A stretch of 64,000 nt of DNA from Ornithorhynchus anatinus (Eukaryota; Chordata; Mammalia; Monotremata; Ornithorhynchidae), in the NCBI RefSeq assembly GCF_004115215.2, contig NC_041738.1:14540669-14604668 (forward strand), read 5' to 3'. Under the pieces are notes generated by a model, which saw only the letters and a program-made list of their open reading frames with translations, ran no database searches and was not told the DNA's origin. The translations under genes were made by a program, and so were the position numbers. Below are positions 1-9,910 of this stretch, piece after piece. Positions within the stretch are counted from its first letter, which is position 1, and the number at the start of each line of letters is the position of its first letter.

Positions 1-540
1 AGTTTAGCAATTAAGGTTCTGAAAAGGAAGTGAACTCAGCCCTCTGGAAAGGACAATTTTCATCTGTCGAATTCAACAGCATCCAATCAGTCCCTTGCTT
101 CCCTAGGCACAATTCTGGGATTCTGTCCCTCCTGAAGAATGTCTTCTCAATTCATCCTTTCCATCTCAGTCAATTCTATTTTGTCAGGTGACTGGTAGTC
201 CCAAACAGATCACTCTCTCCCTTTCCAGTGTGTAACCCCCTGAGTCAGACACGTGCTGGGTCATGTGGATTGAAGTTCCTCATGATGTTTAAGATCAAAG
301 CACCTTCCTGGAGGAAGGAATGTTGGTTGGGGGACAGCAGGAAGAGGTCACTTCCAGGCAGTCAGCAAGGAATCACTAGGGAATCTGGAGGGTGGATGTA
401 TCTGAATGAACAATGTCAGCTTGTCATAATCCTGGTAGAGAATTTGACAGTTGTCCGTTCCACTCTCATCTAACCTCTAATTCAAGATTGCTGGATTGGC
501 TAGGATGATGTGAAGAGAGCAAAGAGTGAAGTTTTGCCCT
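1..540 (-). promoter_or_regulatory. Upstream flank of a type A KRTAP gene lying just left of the window (A0)
   Basis: The first bases match the conserved A-family upstream block found about 185 bp before the ATG of gene A2 (13991 onward), and the similarity runs on to about 540 against 13991-14530. By that spacing a minus-strand type A gene should have its ATG about 190 bp left of position 1. The gene itself is not visible. Confidence 0.7.
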
Positions 541-544
541 ACAT

Positions 545-1290
545 TAATTTATTCATTCAATCGTATTTATTGAGTGCTTATTGCCTAAGCTCTTGGAAAT
601 TACTGTACAGCAATAAAGAGAGACAATCCCTGCTCACAACGGGCTCACAGTCTTGGGGGGGGGAGACAGACATCAATACAAGTAAACAGGCATCAATATA
701 AATAAATAGAATTATAGATATATACATATATACATAAGTGCTGTGAGGTGGAGACCGTGGGGAAGAGCAAAGTGAGGAAGTCATGGTGATGCAGAAGGGC
801 GGGGGAGCTGAGGAAAAGTGGGACTTAGTCTGGAAAGGCCTCTTGGAGGAGGTGCATCTTCAGTAGGGCTTTGAAGGGGGGAAGGGTAATTGGTGGATTT
901 GAGGAGGGAAGGCGTTCCAGGCCAGAGGTAGTTTGTGGCCCAGGGGCCAGCGGCAAGACAGGCAAGATCGAGGAACAGTGAGGTTAGCACCAGAGGAGCG
1001 GAGTGTACAGGCTGGGCTGTAGAAGAAAAGAAGAGAGCTAAGGTAGGAGGGGGCAAGGTGATGGAAAGCTTTAAAGCCAATAGAGAGGAGGTTTTGTTTG
1101 ATATGGAGGTGAATAGGCAACCACTGGAGATTTTTAAGGACGGGGGTATCATTCCTGAACACTTAAGTAGAAAGATAATCCATGCAGCGGAGTGAAGTAT
1201 GGACTGAAGTTGAGAGAGGCAGGAGACTGGGAGGTCAGAAAGGAGGCTGATGCAGTAATCCAGTTGGGATAGGATGAGTGCTTGACTCTG
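545..1290 (-). mobile_element. LINE-2 (monotreme L2), 3' part, reverse
   Basis: It begins with the complement of the L2 3' end (inverted polyadenylation-like AATAAATACGATTGAATGAA tail) and continues into L2 body sequence. The paralogous A2 flank (about 14530-14540) lacks it, so it inserted after the A units duplicated. Confidence 0.85.
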
Positions 1291-1545
1291 GAACTAAAGG
1301 CATCCAGGAGGAAAGCATTTCATAAGAAGTGGCAGAAAACGTGGCCTGAGACCTTAGTCTAGGGACATGAGGTACGATGAAGAAGGAGTCATCTGTCATC
1401 AGAAAGGATAATGAGCCACAGTTCACTGATCTCATGGCTGAAATTCTATGCAGAGGAATGGATGATTGGGCTGGTGACTTGTGCAGCCCTTCTCTCACAT
1501 TTGTCCCTGCCCGTCATAGTCCCGCTGAGGTAGGAATGAATCTGC
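1291..1545 (-). other. Duplicated A-unit upstream flank, no gene
   Basis: Continues the A0 flank beyond the L2 insertion and matches 14537-14860. It holds no KRTAP reading frame. Confidence 0.6.
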
Positions 1546-1592
1546 AAATGGTAGGCACTCAATAAATATGATTGAATGAATTGAATTAATTT
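1546..1592 (+). mobile_element. L2 3'-end scrap
   Basis: Short match to the L2 tail (AGGCACTCAATAAATATGAT followed by GAAT repeats). Confidence 0.6.
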
Positions 1593-1685
1593 AAAAAGGA
1601 GACCAGCAGGGGTACATTATGAACTGTATGTGCATGTTAGCATGCGCTTGGGCAATCCAGGACTAGGACCCAGGTCTCTGCATTC

Positions 1686-1956
1686 CTGTAATAATAACAG
1701 TAATTACAGTATTTGTTAAGCGCTTACTATGTGTCAAGCACTGTTCTAAGCGCTGGGGGAGATACAAGATAATCAGGTTGTCCCACGTGGGGCTCACAGT
1801 CTTAATCCTCATTTTACAGATGAGATAACTGAAGCGCAGAGAAGTTAAGCGACTTGCCCAAGGTCACAGAGCAGACAAGTGGCAGAACTGGGATTAGAAT
1901 CCATGTCCTCTGACTCCCAAGCCCATGCTCTTGCCACTATGCCATGCTGCTTCTCA
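1686..1956 (-). mobile_element. Mon-1 SINE, near full length, reverse
   Basis: Reads from an inverted TAA tail through GTTAAGCGCTTACTATGTG to an inverted tRNA-like head ending CATGCTGCTTCTC. Confidence 0.88.
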
Positions 1957-1961
1957 GGTAG

Positions 1962-2166
1962 ATAATAATGATAATAATTGTGGCATTTGTTAAGTGTTTA
2001 CTATGTTCCACGCACGGTACTAAATACTGGGGTGGACACAAGCAAATTGGATTGGGCACAGTCCCTGTCCCGCATGGGGCTCAAAATCTTAATCCCCATT
2101 TTACAGATGAGGTAACTGAGACACAGAGAAGTTAAGTGACTTCCCCAAAGTCACAGAGCTGATAGT
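1962..2166 (-). mobile_element. Mon-1 SINE, 3' part, reverse
   Basis: TAA-rich tail and body are present but the tRNA-like head is missing. It lies immediately beside another reverse Mon-1. Confidence 0.8.
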
Positions 2167-2218
2167 ACCAGGCTATGGTCAGTCATTCCTTGCCAAGATA
2201 GACATCACACTCTGCCTC

Positions 2219-2490
2219 AGAAGCGGTGTGGCCTAGTGGAAGCACCCCGCCCTGGGATTCGGAGGACCTGCATTGTTATTCCAGCTCCACCACATACCTG
2301 CTGTGTCACCTAGAGTGAGTCACTTAGCATCTCTGTGCTTCAGTTCTCTCATCCTCAAAATGGGAGTTCAATACTTGTTCTCCCTCCTACTTAGACTGGT
2401 TCTCATTATCTTGTATCTACCCCAGTGCTTAGTATACTGCTTGGCACAGAGTAAGTGCTTAACAAATACCACAGTTATTATTATCCTATC
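2219..2490 (+). mobile_element. Mon-1 SINE, diverged, forward
   Basis: Head AGAAGCGGTGTGGCCTAGTG, body and tail in order. It is paralogous to the split Mon-1 at 15415-15955, so it predates the B1/B3 duplication. Confidence 0.82.
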
Positions 2491-3080
2491 TTATAAGTTA
2501 TCTGTACACAGAGTAAATCATTATAGCTTTCTTTTCAGTAAAGAGTTCATGTAGTCTGGAAACGAGTCAAGAGTTCATGTCGTATAGAAGTGGTTGGCCA
2601 GAACCTGACATTAAAGACTCAGGTAACAGGAAACAGAGTTGCCAACAATTTTTTTTCAACCCAGGGATGGGAAACACTGTAAGGCCACATCCAGTCAGTG
2701 AAGTACAAGGAAGTAAGAAGGAAATATGGAAAAAAATGAAGTCATTGCAGCCTCAGAAGATTTCGTTTGCTGGGATATGAGCAGAGGATTTCTTAACAAG
2801 AAGACAAAGGAGCAGATACAGCTCTGCTTCATCATCCTTTTCCCTCACTTCAGCATGAGTTGACATGAGGAGGTGGTGAAAGATCTCATGAGGGAGATCT
2901 CATGAATGAGAGGAACAAGAATTTAGGCCAAAATCCATTCTAACTCTAAAACCACGGATTCCCCATGGATCTCTGTTGACAGGTAGGTCAGTAGCAAGGA
3001 GCTCCTGGACTGCTGCCCACATTGCTGGGAACCCATGAGGGCATCATGAATTGGAAGCAGCTTGTTGTGGGGCAGGATGC
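2491..3080 (-). other. 3' flank of the B1 pseudogene with decayed poly(A) signal
   Basis: Matches the B3 3' UTR (16380-16796). At about 2675-2680, where B3 has TTTATT (AATAAA on the minus strand), this copy reads CACTGT, so the poly(A) signal is lost. Confidence 0.6.
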
Positions 3081-3309
3081 TCAGCAGCAAGACAATGGAC
3101 CATAAGTAGGGCGGCAACAAGGGGACACGCAGCACGTGGGGTGGTAGCAAGTTGTCCAGCAGCACGGGCTCTGGCAGCATGGCTGCAAGGCTGGCAGCAG
3201 GTGGACCGACAGCACGGTGGGGGACAACAGGGCCTGCAGGAGGTAGACACGCAGGAAGAATCTTGGGAAGTTACATAAGCCTGTGGAGCAGCAAGAAGTT
3301 GCAGGCCAT
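3081..3309 (-). pseudogene. Type B (KRTAP1-like head) pseudogene B1
   Basis: On the minus strand the ATG at 3309 begins MACN as in intact type B genes. About four extra bases after the fourth codon then shift the frame and bring an early TAA. Downstream, frames still show [10 protein letters not shown]-type repeats and the family stop position (3081-3083) is recognisable, but a further frame disturbance and loss of repeats leave about 76 codons where B2 has 119. The TATA box (about 3386-3393) and poly(A) signal are also degraded. This is a dead copy of an ultrahigh-sulfur hair matrix protein gene, between the A0 flank and the A1 relic. Confidence 0.85.
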
Positions 3310-3385
3310 GGGGGCAGGGGTTGTGATGATTGTTCTTGTACTAGAAGAAGTTCCTGATGTTTGGCTGCCTCTGTGTCCCACAGCT

Positions 3386-3480
3386 TGTCTTATCTGCTTC
3401 CCTGGAGACTGCTGAGGGGAGAAGTAGAATCATATCCTTGTGACTGCTTGTATGCTAATTTCCAATAATTAATTGAGGGG
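3386..3480 (-). promoter_or_regulatory. Decayed type B promoter of B1
   Basis: The TATA position reads TCTTATCTGC in place of the B3 TCTTTTATACTC. The upstream AT block with ATGCTAAT and TAATTAATT survives at 3441-3480. Confidence 0.6.
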
Positions 3481-3489
3481 GAATTTTGT

Positions 3490-5515
3490 TTTCCTCCCAA
3501 GAAATGTCCTGAACCTCCCTAATGGGACTTACTGTGTTTTCAAAGGGCCCTTGAGAGTCATCCAGTGAGGTCTGGGTTTCTCAACTCTCATTCTCAGGCT
3601 TCTTCTACCCTGAGAAACATCACTTCTAGTCAGCCAGGTTCTTTCATCTCAGTCCTTGGGCAATGGGTCTGTCACATGACCTTCTGATTTTGTGGATCGG
3701 ATAACACCCCATGAGGAATTTAGGGGCCCAGTTTTTGTTATGGGAAGGTAACTTTATTGAGCCTTTGAGATAAGGTAAAGATCTGTTTTTTGGGGTGGAA
3801 GGCTGTTGTGGAGGAGAAGTTCATAGTTTCTTCCATGCAATCTTGGGGGGATGAATCTGATCTAGTGAACTGTGCAACAACAGCATGGATATGATCTGTG
3901 CTGCACAGCCTTGTCCCTGGGGAAGAATGTTCTAGCCAAGATGCCTGCCTCAGTGGTTCCAAAATGAACTTTGTTACTGTCCAGGATCACTCCTGCTTCC
4001 AGGGCCCTGGAAATTGAGCAGTTAAGGAAGAGTTAGTTTAATTGAAGCTGAGAGAAATGACAGCTTCAAGCCAAAAATCCTCAAAGAATGATGTTACCAG
4101 TCCAACAGACATGGGTTGATCAATCTAGGGACCTTGACAGGGTTGATGCTCGTGAGAGAGATTCAAATGATTGGTGATCCGGGCACATTGGCAACATTCT
4201 TCATTCAATATCAGGAAAAGTAGAGATCTGAATGATCATGGTCCTGGGCAAGCAGAGAAGTAATTCTTTTCTATCCCCATTGAAATTATAACTTCCATCT
4301 CAAGTGATCGCCCAGGAAGCAAGAGAGAGCCACCTGGGGAATACCTCTGGAGCACATAGTTTCTGGAGGTCATTTTCTGCTCTCAGAGGCTGTGATTCAG
4401 TTAGGATTTGGTTGCTTGTCCCATTGTTCCTGGATTGCTTTGCTTCAAGGCAGGCTTTGATGGTGCGGAACACGTGTACCTGCTGATAACATCTTCAAAG
4501 AAATTGGGACTGAAGTATGGCAGTTTGGGGGACTTTCCATCTCTTCTTCTTGCTGATGAAACTACTCAAAAAAGAGTTTAGATTCCTGGAGATCTGCAAG
4601 GTCCTAATGCCCTCAGGGGGAAGAAGGAGAGAGAATGTTTGCCTTGAGTCAAGGAATAATTTCCAAGCAATTGCACAACTTTGTCCTTAAAAATTCATCC
4701 TTTTCATTGCTTCCATTAATCCTTGTTTTGCAGCTTGGGCTCCAAAGATCTTCAGGATAGTTAAGCATTCCCAATTCCAATGGGCTCAATGGTGAGGGTT
4801 CGGAGAAGATTCTGTCTTTCTTTCGTTACCCCAGTCTGATTTATGGTAATGTATCTTCTGAAAGTCTCTCACACATTCTGATTCCTCACAGTGATTTGCA
4901 GATCTTAACTGGTTTATAATTAATTTCAGACCAACAAAAGGACACCATGCGAGGTCATTTCTTTGCAGTAAAATATGTAATTGGGTCTGTAAATCCTCTT
5001 TGTTTTCTGCATGACCAAAATCCATAGGCTCTTTCAGCAGAAATTCTTAAATGAAAGCCGTGAACATAAGTCTTTTCTTACCAATTTATGACTTTCCCTC
5101 AACTGGAACTACAACTGGGGACCCCTATGTTGAAGAAGGAGGATTCAGATAACCCAGTTTCATTTCTCCCTGCTTTTCACAGCTCTTCCTGGAAGATGCC
5201 CAGCCATCTCAGAAGAGGGAGCCTCAGTCTTCAGTCCTGTTCTAGACCCCAAAGTGGAGAGTAATCAGCCTAAATTAATCCCATAGCCAGTCCTCTCCTT
5301 CCTTTCTCAATTCTCTCTGCCATTGGCTATATCCCAAGTAATACTAGCAGCTAAGTGACTGATTCCTGTTTCATGAGTTTTGCCTATGGAATGGTGTCAC
5401 AATAATCCCTGACTTTGAGCCTCCTGGCATGGGCTGGGTTAACTGTCCTGCCCAACTGACCATAAACAGTAGAAGTTGAAGAGTTTAGGGATCAGGTTAC
5501 TTTAGAACATACTTT
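3490..5515 (-). other. Duplicated B-unit upstream flank / A-unit downstream flank, no gene
   Basis: The whole stretch is collinear with 17313-19660 upstream of B3, minus the Mon-1 found there at 18641-18917. Short open frames occur but none is shared between the copies, so I see no gene. Confidence 0.6.
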
Positions 5516-6022
5516 TCAGCACCTGGTTTACCATGTTGCTAGGACATGGGGCCAAACACTCAAGATATAAAAATTCACAGTTTCAAAATTATTTTGACGG
5601 TAGGGGAAAGTTTACCAATGAGAAATAGAGTCAAAACAAGGGTGAGCATCAGGACAGGAAGGGAGGGTTTCAGACTCCGAGGATTCGGCACCCACAGAAC
5701 CTGGACTGAAGCCAGAGATTTCCAAAGCCAGATGGATCACCAGGGAAAACCCCTTTATCAGCCCTCAAATGGAGACTTTGACAACATGCCAGGTGAGAGG
5801 ACAGGGTGAATGGGATGTCTTTTAGTATTTTGGCTGATGATGGTTTGGAAGCCAGTGGCCACACTGGATAAGGTAGGTGGCCATTGACTGGGAGGCTGGG
5901 CCTTTTTCCATGACAGTGAGGACTGTGGGTCAGGCGCCTTGGCTCTTTACAAACAGACAACACACTCCTACTCTCAGATGGCTTTATGTGATTCAAAGAA
6001 CCAGGCATCAATATGGATGGAC
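5516..6022 (-). pseudogene. Type A gene relic A1: 3' UTR only, coding region missing
   Basis: From the flank beyond the poly(A) site up to about 50 bp before the expected stop codon this matches the 3' UTRs of A2 (12700-13150) and A3 (19660-20160). The poly(A) signal position (5611-5616) reads TTTACC instead of TTTATT, so it is dead. At about 6022 the match ends abruptly and an L2 tail with a Mon-1 inside follows. No CxxCC coding sequence or A promoter is found before B2's flank at about 6957. Its place between B1 and B2 completes the A-B-A-B order. A deletion removing coding region and promoter is the simplest explanation. Confidence 0.72.
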
Positions 6023-6077
6023 TAGAGGTTTTTTATGTAGGAAATTCTTGCTGATAGGGTTGGTGTGCCTTGGGATT

Positions 6078-6470
6078 TCAATCAGTCAATTAATAGTATT
6101 TATTGAGCCCTTACTATGTGCAGAGCACTATACTGAGCATTTGGGAGAGAAGCAGCTTGGCTCAGTGGAAAGAGCACGGGCTTGGGTGTCAGAGGCATGG
6201 GTTCAAATCCTGGCTCAGCTGCTTGTCAGATGTGTGACTTTGGGCAAGTCACTTAACTTCTCTCTGCCGCAGTTACCTTGTCGTCAAATGGGAATGAAGA
6301 CTGTGAGCCCCACGTAAGACAAGCTGATCATCTTGAATCCTCTCCAGTGCTTAGAACAGTGCTTTGCACATAGTAAAAGCTTGACAAATGCCATCATTAT
6401 TATTATTATTACATTGCAAAGGAGTTGGTACACATGATCCCCACTCATAGAAGCTTTCAGTGTAAGCTTG
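6078..6470 (-). mobile_element. L2 3' end, reverse, split by a Mon-1
   Basis: L2 tail at 6078-6146 and its continuation at 6412-6470 flank the forward Mon-1 at 6147-6411. Confidence 0.7.
6147..6411 (+). mobile_element. Mon-1 SINE, full length, forward
   Basis: Has GAGAAGCAGCTTGGCTCAGT head, body and ATTATTATT tail. Confidence 0.9.
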
Positions 6471-6577
6471 GCTACAGGTCTAGGAATGGTTGCAGGAGAG
6501 TGGGTGGTTTAGCTACTGGCTAGGAAAAAGGTTTACTTGAACTGCCATTTAAGGAGACTTCTACATCAGCCATAATC

Positions 6578-6680
6578 AATGGCATCTATTTATTGAGCAC
6601 TTACTATGTGCAGAATACTGTACTAAGTGCTTAGGAAAATGCAATACATCATAGTTATGGTCAAAATCCCCTTCTATATC
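6578..6680 (-). mobile_element. L2 3'-end fragment, reverse
   Basis: Inverted L2 tail beginning TATTTATTGAGCACTTACTA. Confidence 0.7.
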
Positions 6681-7274
6681 ACCAATAATAGTTGCAGTCA
6701 TAATAGCACTAATAATTTATTAAGCACTTCCTGTGAACTACTTTTTGGGAAGCTATGCAGAGTCAGGAATGAGCCATTGTCCCTGGCCTTTAAGAGACTC
6801 CCAATCTAACAATATAAAGAGGGGAGAGGGAAATGGTAACTGACACAAAGGGCTGATGAAACAGTAAAATAGCATATAAGGCCAGGACAAAAGCAGTCAA
6901 AATATAAGCAAAAATCTGTAGGGTGCTGGGATTAGAAGAGAAGACTTTCAGGATCCTCATGGCTCAGAGTCCAAGGCACATCTAAAGCAGCTGCAGTGAC
7001 CATGACAGCTGCTAGTCCTCCCAGAGTTTTGTGGAGGTTTCATGCTGAGGGTGTTCTCTTTTCCACTGGCTTGGTGGAAGGCAGGATGGGAAGGAGTTTC
7101 TTCAGTGACATGGAGGAGAACGGGTGAAGGTTCCTGGGGAGAAGGAATGGCTGGCTGTGTATACTGGGGACACCAAAGGTGCTTAGCTACAGTTTCAATC
7201 CTTGTGCACAAAGGGCATGTTGGAAAATGAGGCACTTGGTGGTGAGGAGGGAAGGCAGCGGTGTTTCCTATTCT
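6681..7274. other. Intergenic sequence; from about 6957 the left arm of the inverted duplication
   Basis: No conserved reading frame is visible. Sequence from about 6957 matches 36301-36490 in inverted orientation. Confidence 0.55.
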
Positions 7275-7600
7275 TTCAATCAATCAATCCTATTTATTGA
7301 GAATTTCCTATGTGCAGAACACTGCACTGTGCACTTGGGAAAGTACCCTATAACAGGGTGGTAATAATGATAATGATAATACTGGTGATAAAAATGGTAT
7401 TTGTGAAGTGCTTACACTGTACTAAACAGTCCCTGTTGCACATGGAGTTCACTGTTTTAATCTCCATTTTACAGATGAGGTAACTGAGGCCCAGAGAGGT
7501 TAAGCGACTTACCAAAGGTCACACAGCAGACAAGTGGTAGACACGTTTCCTGCTTATAAGGAGCTTACCGTCTAGAAGGGATCATAAGACTGTGGTGGAA
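7275..7600 (-). mobile_element. L2 3' end, reverse, split by a Mon-1
   Basis: L2 tail 7275-7358 and continuation 7541-7600, interrupted by a Mon-1. The same nested pair sits at 35943-36300. Confidence 0.78.
7359..7540 (-). mobile_element. Mon-1 SINE, partial, reverse
   Basis: TAAT-rich tail and body without the tRNA-like head. Its insertion site is identical to that of the Mon-1 at 35981-36206. Confidence 0.8.
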
Positions 7601-7737
7601 AAAGGGCCAATAACATGTTTCTATTAATGGAAAGGTGGGAGCTGATCACAGAAGTTAAAAATATAATGGTTTCAGAGCAGACCACAAGAAAAAATTCCTG
7701 GAGATGCCATAAACTTTTTATCCCAAAGATGGGAAAT

Positions 7738-7743
7738 TTTATT
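7738..7743 (-). terminator. Poly(A) signal AATAAA of B2
   Basis: TTTATT on the plus strand, 390 bp past the B2 stop, within the GGGAAA-TTTATT context shared by type B genes. Confidence 0.8.
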
Positions 7744-8132
7744 AGTGAGCTGCAAGGTAATGAAACACAGACGAGAGGGTGTAATAGAAAGGAAAGAAGT
7801 CATTGCAGGCTAAGAGGATTCAGTTCACTGGAAACCTGGCGGGTACTTCCTCAAGGAGAAGCAGGAGCAGATAAAACTCTCCTCTTTTATCATTTTTCCT
7901 AAAGAGATGCCAGGTGAGATGAAGTGGTGGCTGAGACCCTCATGTGGAAAGCTGTGAATAAGGGAACGCAGAGCTTAGAGTGGAGCCCATTCCAGTTCTG
8001 GAACTGCAAATTCTCCTTGGGTCACTGGTAGCACAGCAGGCATCAGGAGGGAGCTCCTGGACTGCTCCCCTAGGTTTCAGGAACCATCAAGGAAATCATG
8101 CATTGGAAGCAGCTGGTTGGCAGGCAGGATGT

Positions 8133-8492
8133 TCAGCAGCAACACGATGGGCTGCAAGTTGGGTGGCAGCAAGGCTGGCAGCAAGGGGACACGCAGCAAG
8201 TTGGGCGGCAGCAAGTCGTGCGGCAGCATGTGGTTTGGCAGCAGGTTGGGCGGCAGCAAGGCTGGCAGCAGCTGGGCACACAGCAGGTTGGCGGGCAGCA
8301 AGGCCTGCAGCAGCTAGGCAGGCAGCAAGCTGGACGGCAACAAGGCTGGCAGCAGCTGGACCCGCAGCACGGTGGGGGACAACAGGGCCTGCAGCAGGTA
8401 GACACACAGCAAGCTGGGCGGACACAAGGCTGGCAGCACAGGGAGAATCTTGGGAAGCCACAGAAGCTCGTGGAGCAGCAGTTGCAGGCCAT
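8133..8492 (-). CDS. Keratin-associated protein, type B (KRTAP1-like head, KRTAP4/9-like body), B2
   Basis: An intact 119-residue single-exon frame with 47 cysteines. Residues 1-19 form the head, with the TSFCGFP motif shared with mammalian KRTAP1 proteins. Residues 19-119 are CCxxx/CCxx repeats ([20 protein letters not shown]). KRTAPs of this kind are known to cross-link keratin intermediate filaments by disulfides in the hair cortex, and that role is inferred here. The ATG is fixed by alignment with B3, B4, B5 and B7 and by the TATA box 87 bp upstream. Val replaces a family Cys at residue 24. B2 is the inverted paralogue of B5. Confidence 0.92.
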   Translation of the reverse strand: MACNCCSTSFCGFPRFSLCCQPCVRPACCVSTCCRPCCPPPCCGSSCCQPCCRPACCLPSCCRPCCPPTCCVPSCCQPCCRPTCCQTTCCRTTCCRPTCCVSPCCQPCCHPTCSPSCCC

Positions 8493-8572
8493 GGTGGCAG
8501 GGGTTGTGATGGTTGTTCAGATGGAAGGAGATGTTCCTGATGTTTGGCTGCCTCCTTGCCCCACTGCCACTC

Positions 8573-8670
8573 TTATATACCTCCTTGGGTGCTGCTGTGG
8601 TGGTGGGGGAAGTGGGATCACATCCTTGTAATTGTTTGTATGCTAATTTACAATAATTAATTAAGGGGCA
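8573..8670 (-). promoter_or_regulatory. B2 promoter: TATA box and conserved AT-rich block
   Basis: TATATAA at 8573-8579 (minus). The block at 8629-8670 carries an octamer-like ATGCTAAT and overlapping TAATTA homeodomain-type sites. It is conserved upstream of all intact type B genes. Confidence 0.75.
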
Positions 8671-8728
8671 ATTAAGATTTCCTCCACGAAATGTCCGGAG
8701 CTTCCTCAGAAGGACCACTGTGTTTCCC

Positions 8729-8986
8729 AATAATGTTGGTATTTGTTAAGCGCTTACTATGTGCCGAGCACTGTTCTAAGCGCTGGGGTAGACATAGGGG
8801 AATCAGGTTGTCCCATGTGGGGCTCACAGTCTTAATCCCCATTTTACAGATGAGGGAACTGAGGCACCGAGAAGTTAAGTGACTTGCCCACAGTCACACA
8901 GCTGGCAAGTGGCAGAGCCGGGGTTCGAACCCATGACCTCTGACTCCAAAGCCCGTGCTCTTTCCAGTGAGCCACGCTGCTTCTCA
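8729..8986 (-). mobile_element. Mon-1 SINE, young full-length copy, reverse
   Basis: Near consensus with intact B box (GGTTCGAACCC). The paralogous site upstream of B5 (about 34650) is empty, so it inserted after the inverted duplication. Confidence 0.93.
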
Positions 8987-9199
8987 AGGATACTGAGAGT
9001 CATCCAATCAGTATTTGGATTCCCAAACCTCATTCTCTTGCTTCCTCTCCCCTGAGAAACATCACCTCCCATCAGTCAGCCTCTTTCCTTCCTTTTTCCT
9101 GGGCTGTGGGTCTGTCACATGAACGTGTGACTCTAGAGCTCTGTTGACACACTCTGAGTAATGTAGGGCACCATTTTTACTGGGTAAAGGAACCATTAA

Positions 9200-9315
9200 G
9201 CTCACTGTGGACAGGAAAAGTGTTGTATTGTACTCTCCCAAGTTCTCAGTACAGTGTTCTTCACACAGTGAGTAATCAACATACAACCTTGATTGATTGA
9301 TTGATTGATTGATTG
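9200..9315 (+). mobile_element. L2 3' end, forward, with TTGA repeat tail
   Basis: Matches the L2 end and finishes in (TTGA)n. The inverted counterpart is at 34316-34441. Confidence 0.75.
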
Positions 9316-9563
9316 GGTCATCAGTAAGTTGAAGCCAGTTCATGGAAGGGAAAACTCAATTCCCTGCTGGGCAAACCTGGAAGGATGAACTTAATTTTGT
9401 TCAGGTTCAGGTTTGAGTTGTGGAAGAGTGTTTTTAAACAGTGTCTGTCTTAGTCCCATTAAAATGAGCCTTTAAGTTGTACAGGATCATTCCTTCACCC
9501 CATGACCCTGGAAATAGAGCAGTTTGGAAGGATTTCGTTTTGTTGAGTCCGGTAGAAATGGCA

Positions 9564-9812
9564 GCTTTTTTTGTATTTGCTAAGCACTGACTATGTGCCA
9601 GACACTGTGATAAACGCCAAGGTGGATACAAACTAATCAGTTTGGACACAGTCCATGTTCCACAAGGAGTTCACAGTCTTTATCCTCATTTTACAGATGA
9701 GGTAACTGAGGCAGAGAGATATTAAGTGTCTTGTCCAAGGTCACACATCAGACAAGTGGCTGAGTCTGGATTAGAACCCAGATCCTTCTGACTCCTAGGC
9801 CTGTGCTGTTGA
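9564..9812 (-). mobile_element. Mon-1 SINE, old, reverse
   Basis: Diverged body and head. Same insertion site as 33815-34061 in the right arm. Confidence 0.8.
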
Positions 9813-9910
9813 AGCCAAAACAACCTAAAGAATGATGCCACAAGTCTGGCAGGCAAAGAGGTGGGCTTGCCCATGACAAAGATTCAAAAGTTCTGTTATC
9901 CTGGCTCAAC

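Noticed and set aside
3044-3250. B1 as a functional short KRTAP using an internal ATG
   Set aside because: The frame leaves the cysteine-pair phase midway, and the TATA and poly(A) signals are decayed.
5877-6317. 146-codon plus-strand frame
   Set aside because: It runs across the A1 3' UTR relic, an L2 tail and a Mon-1, so it is chance.
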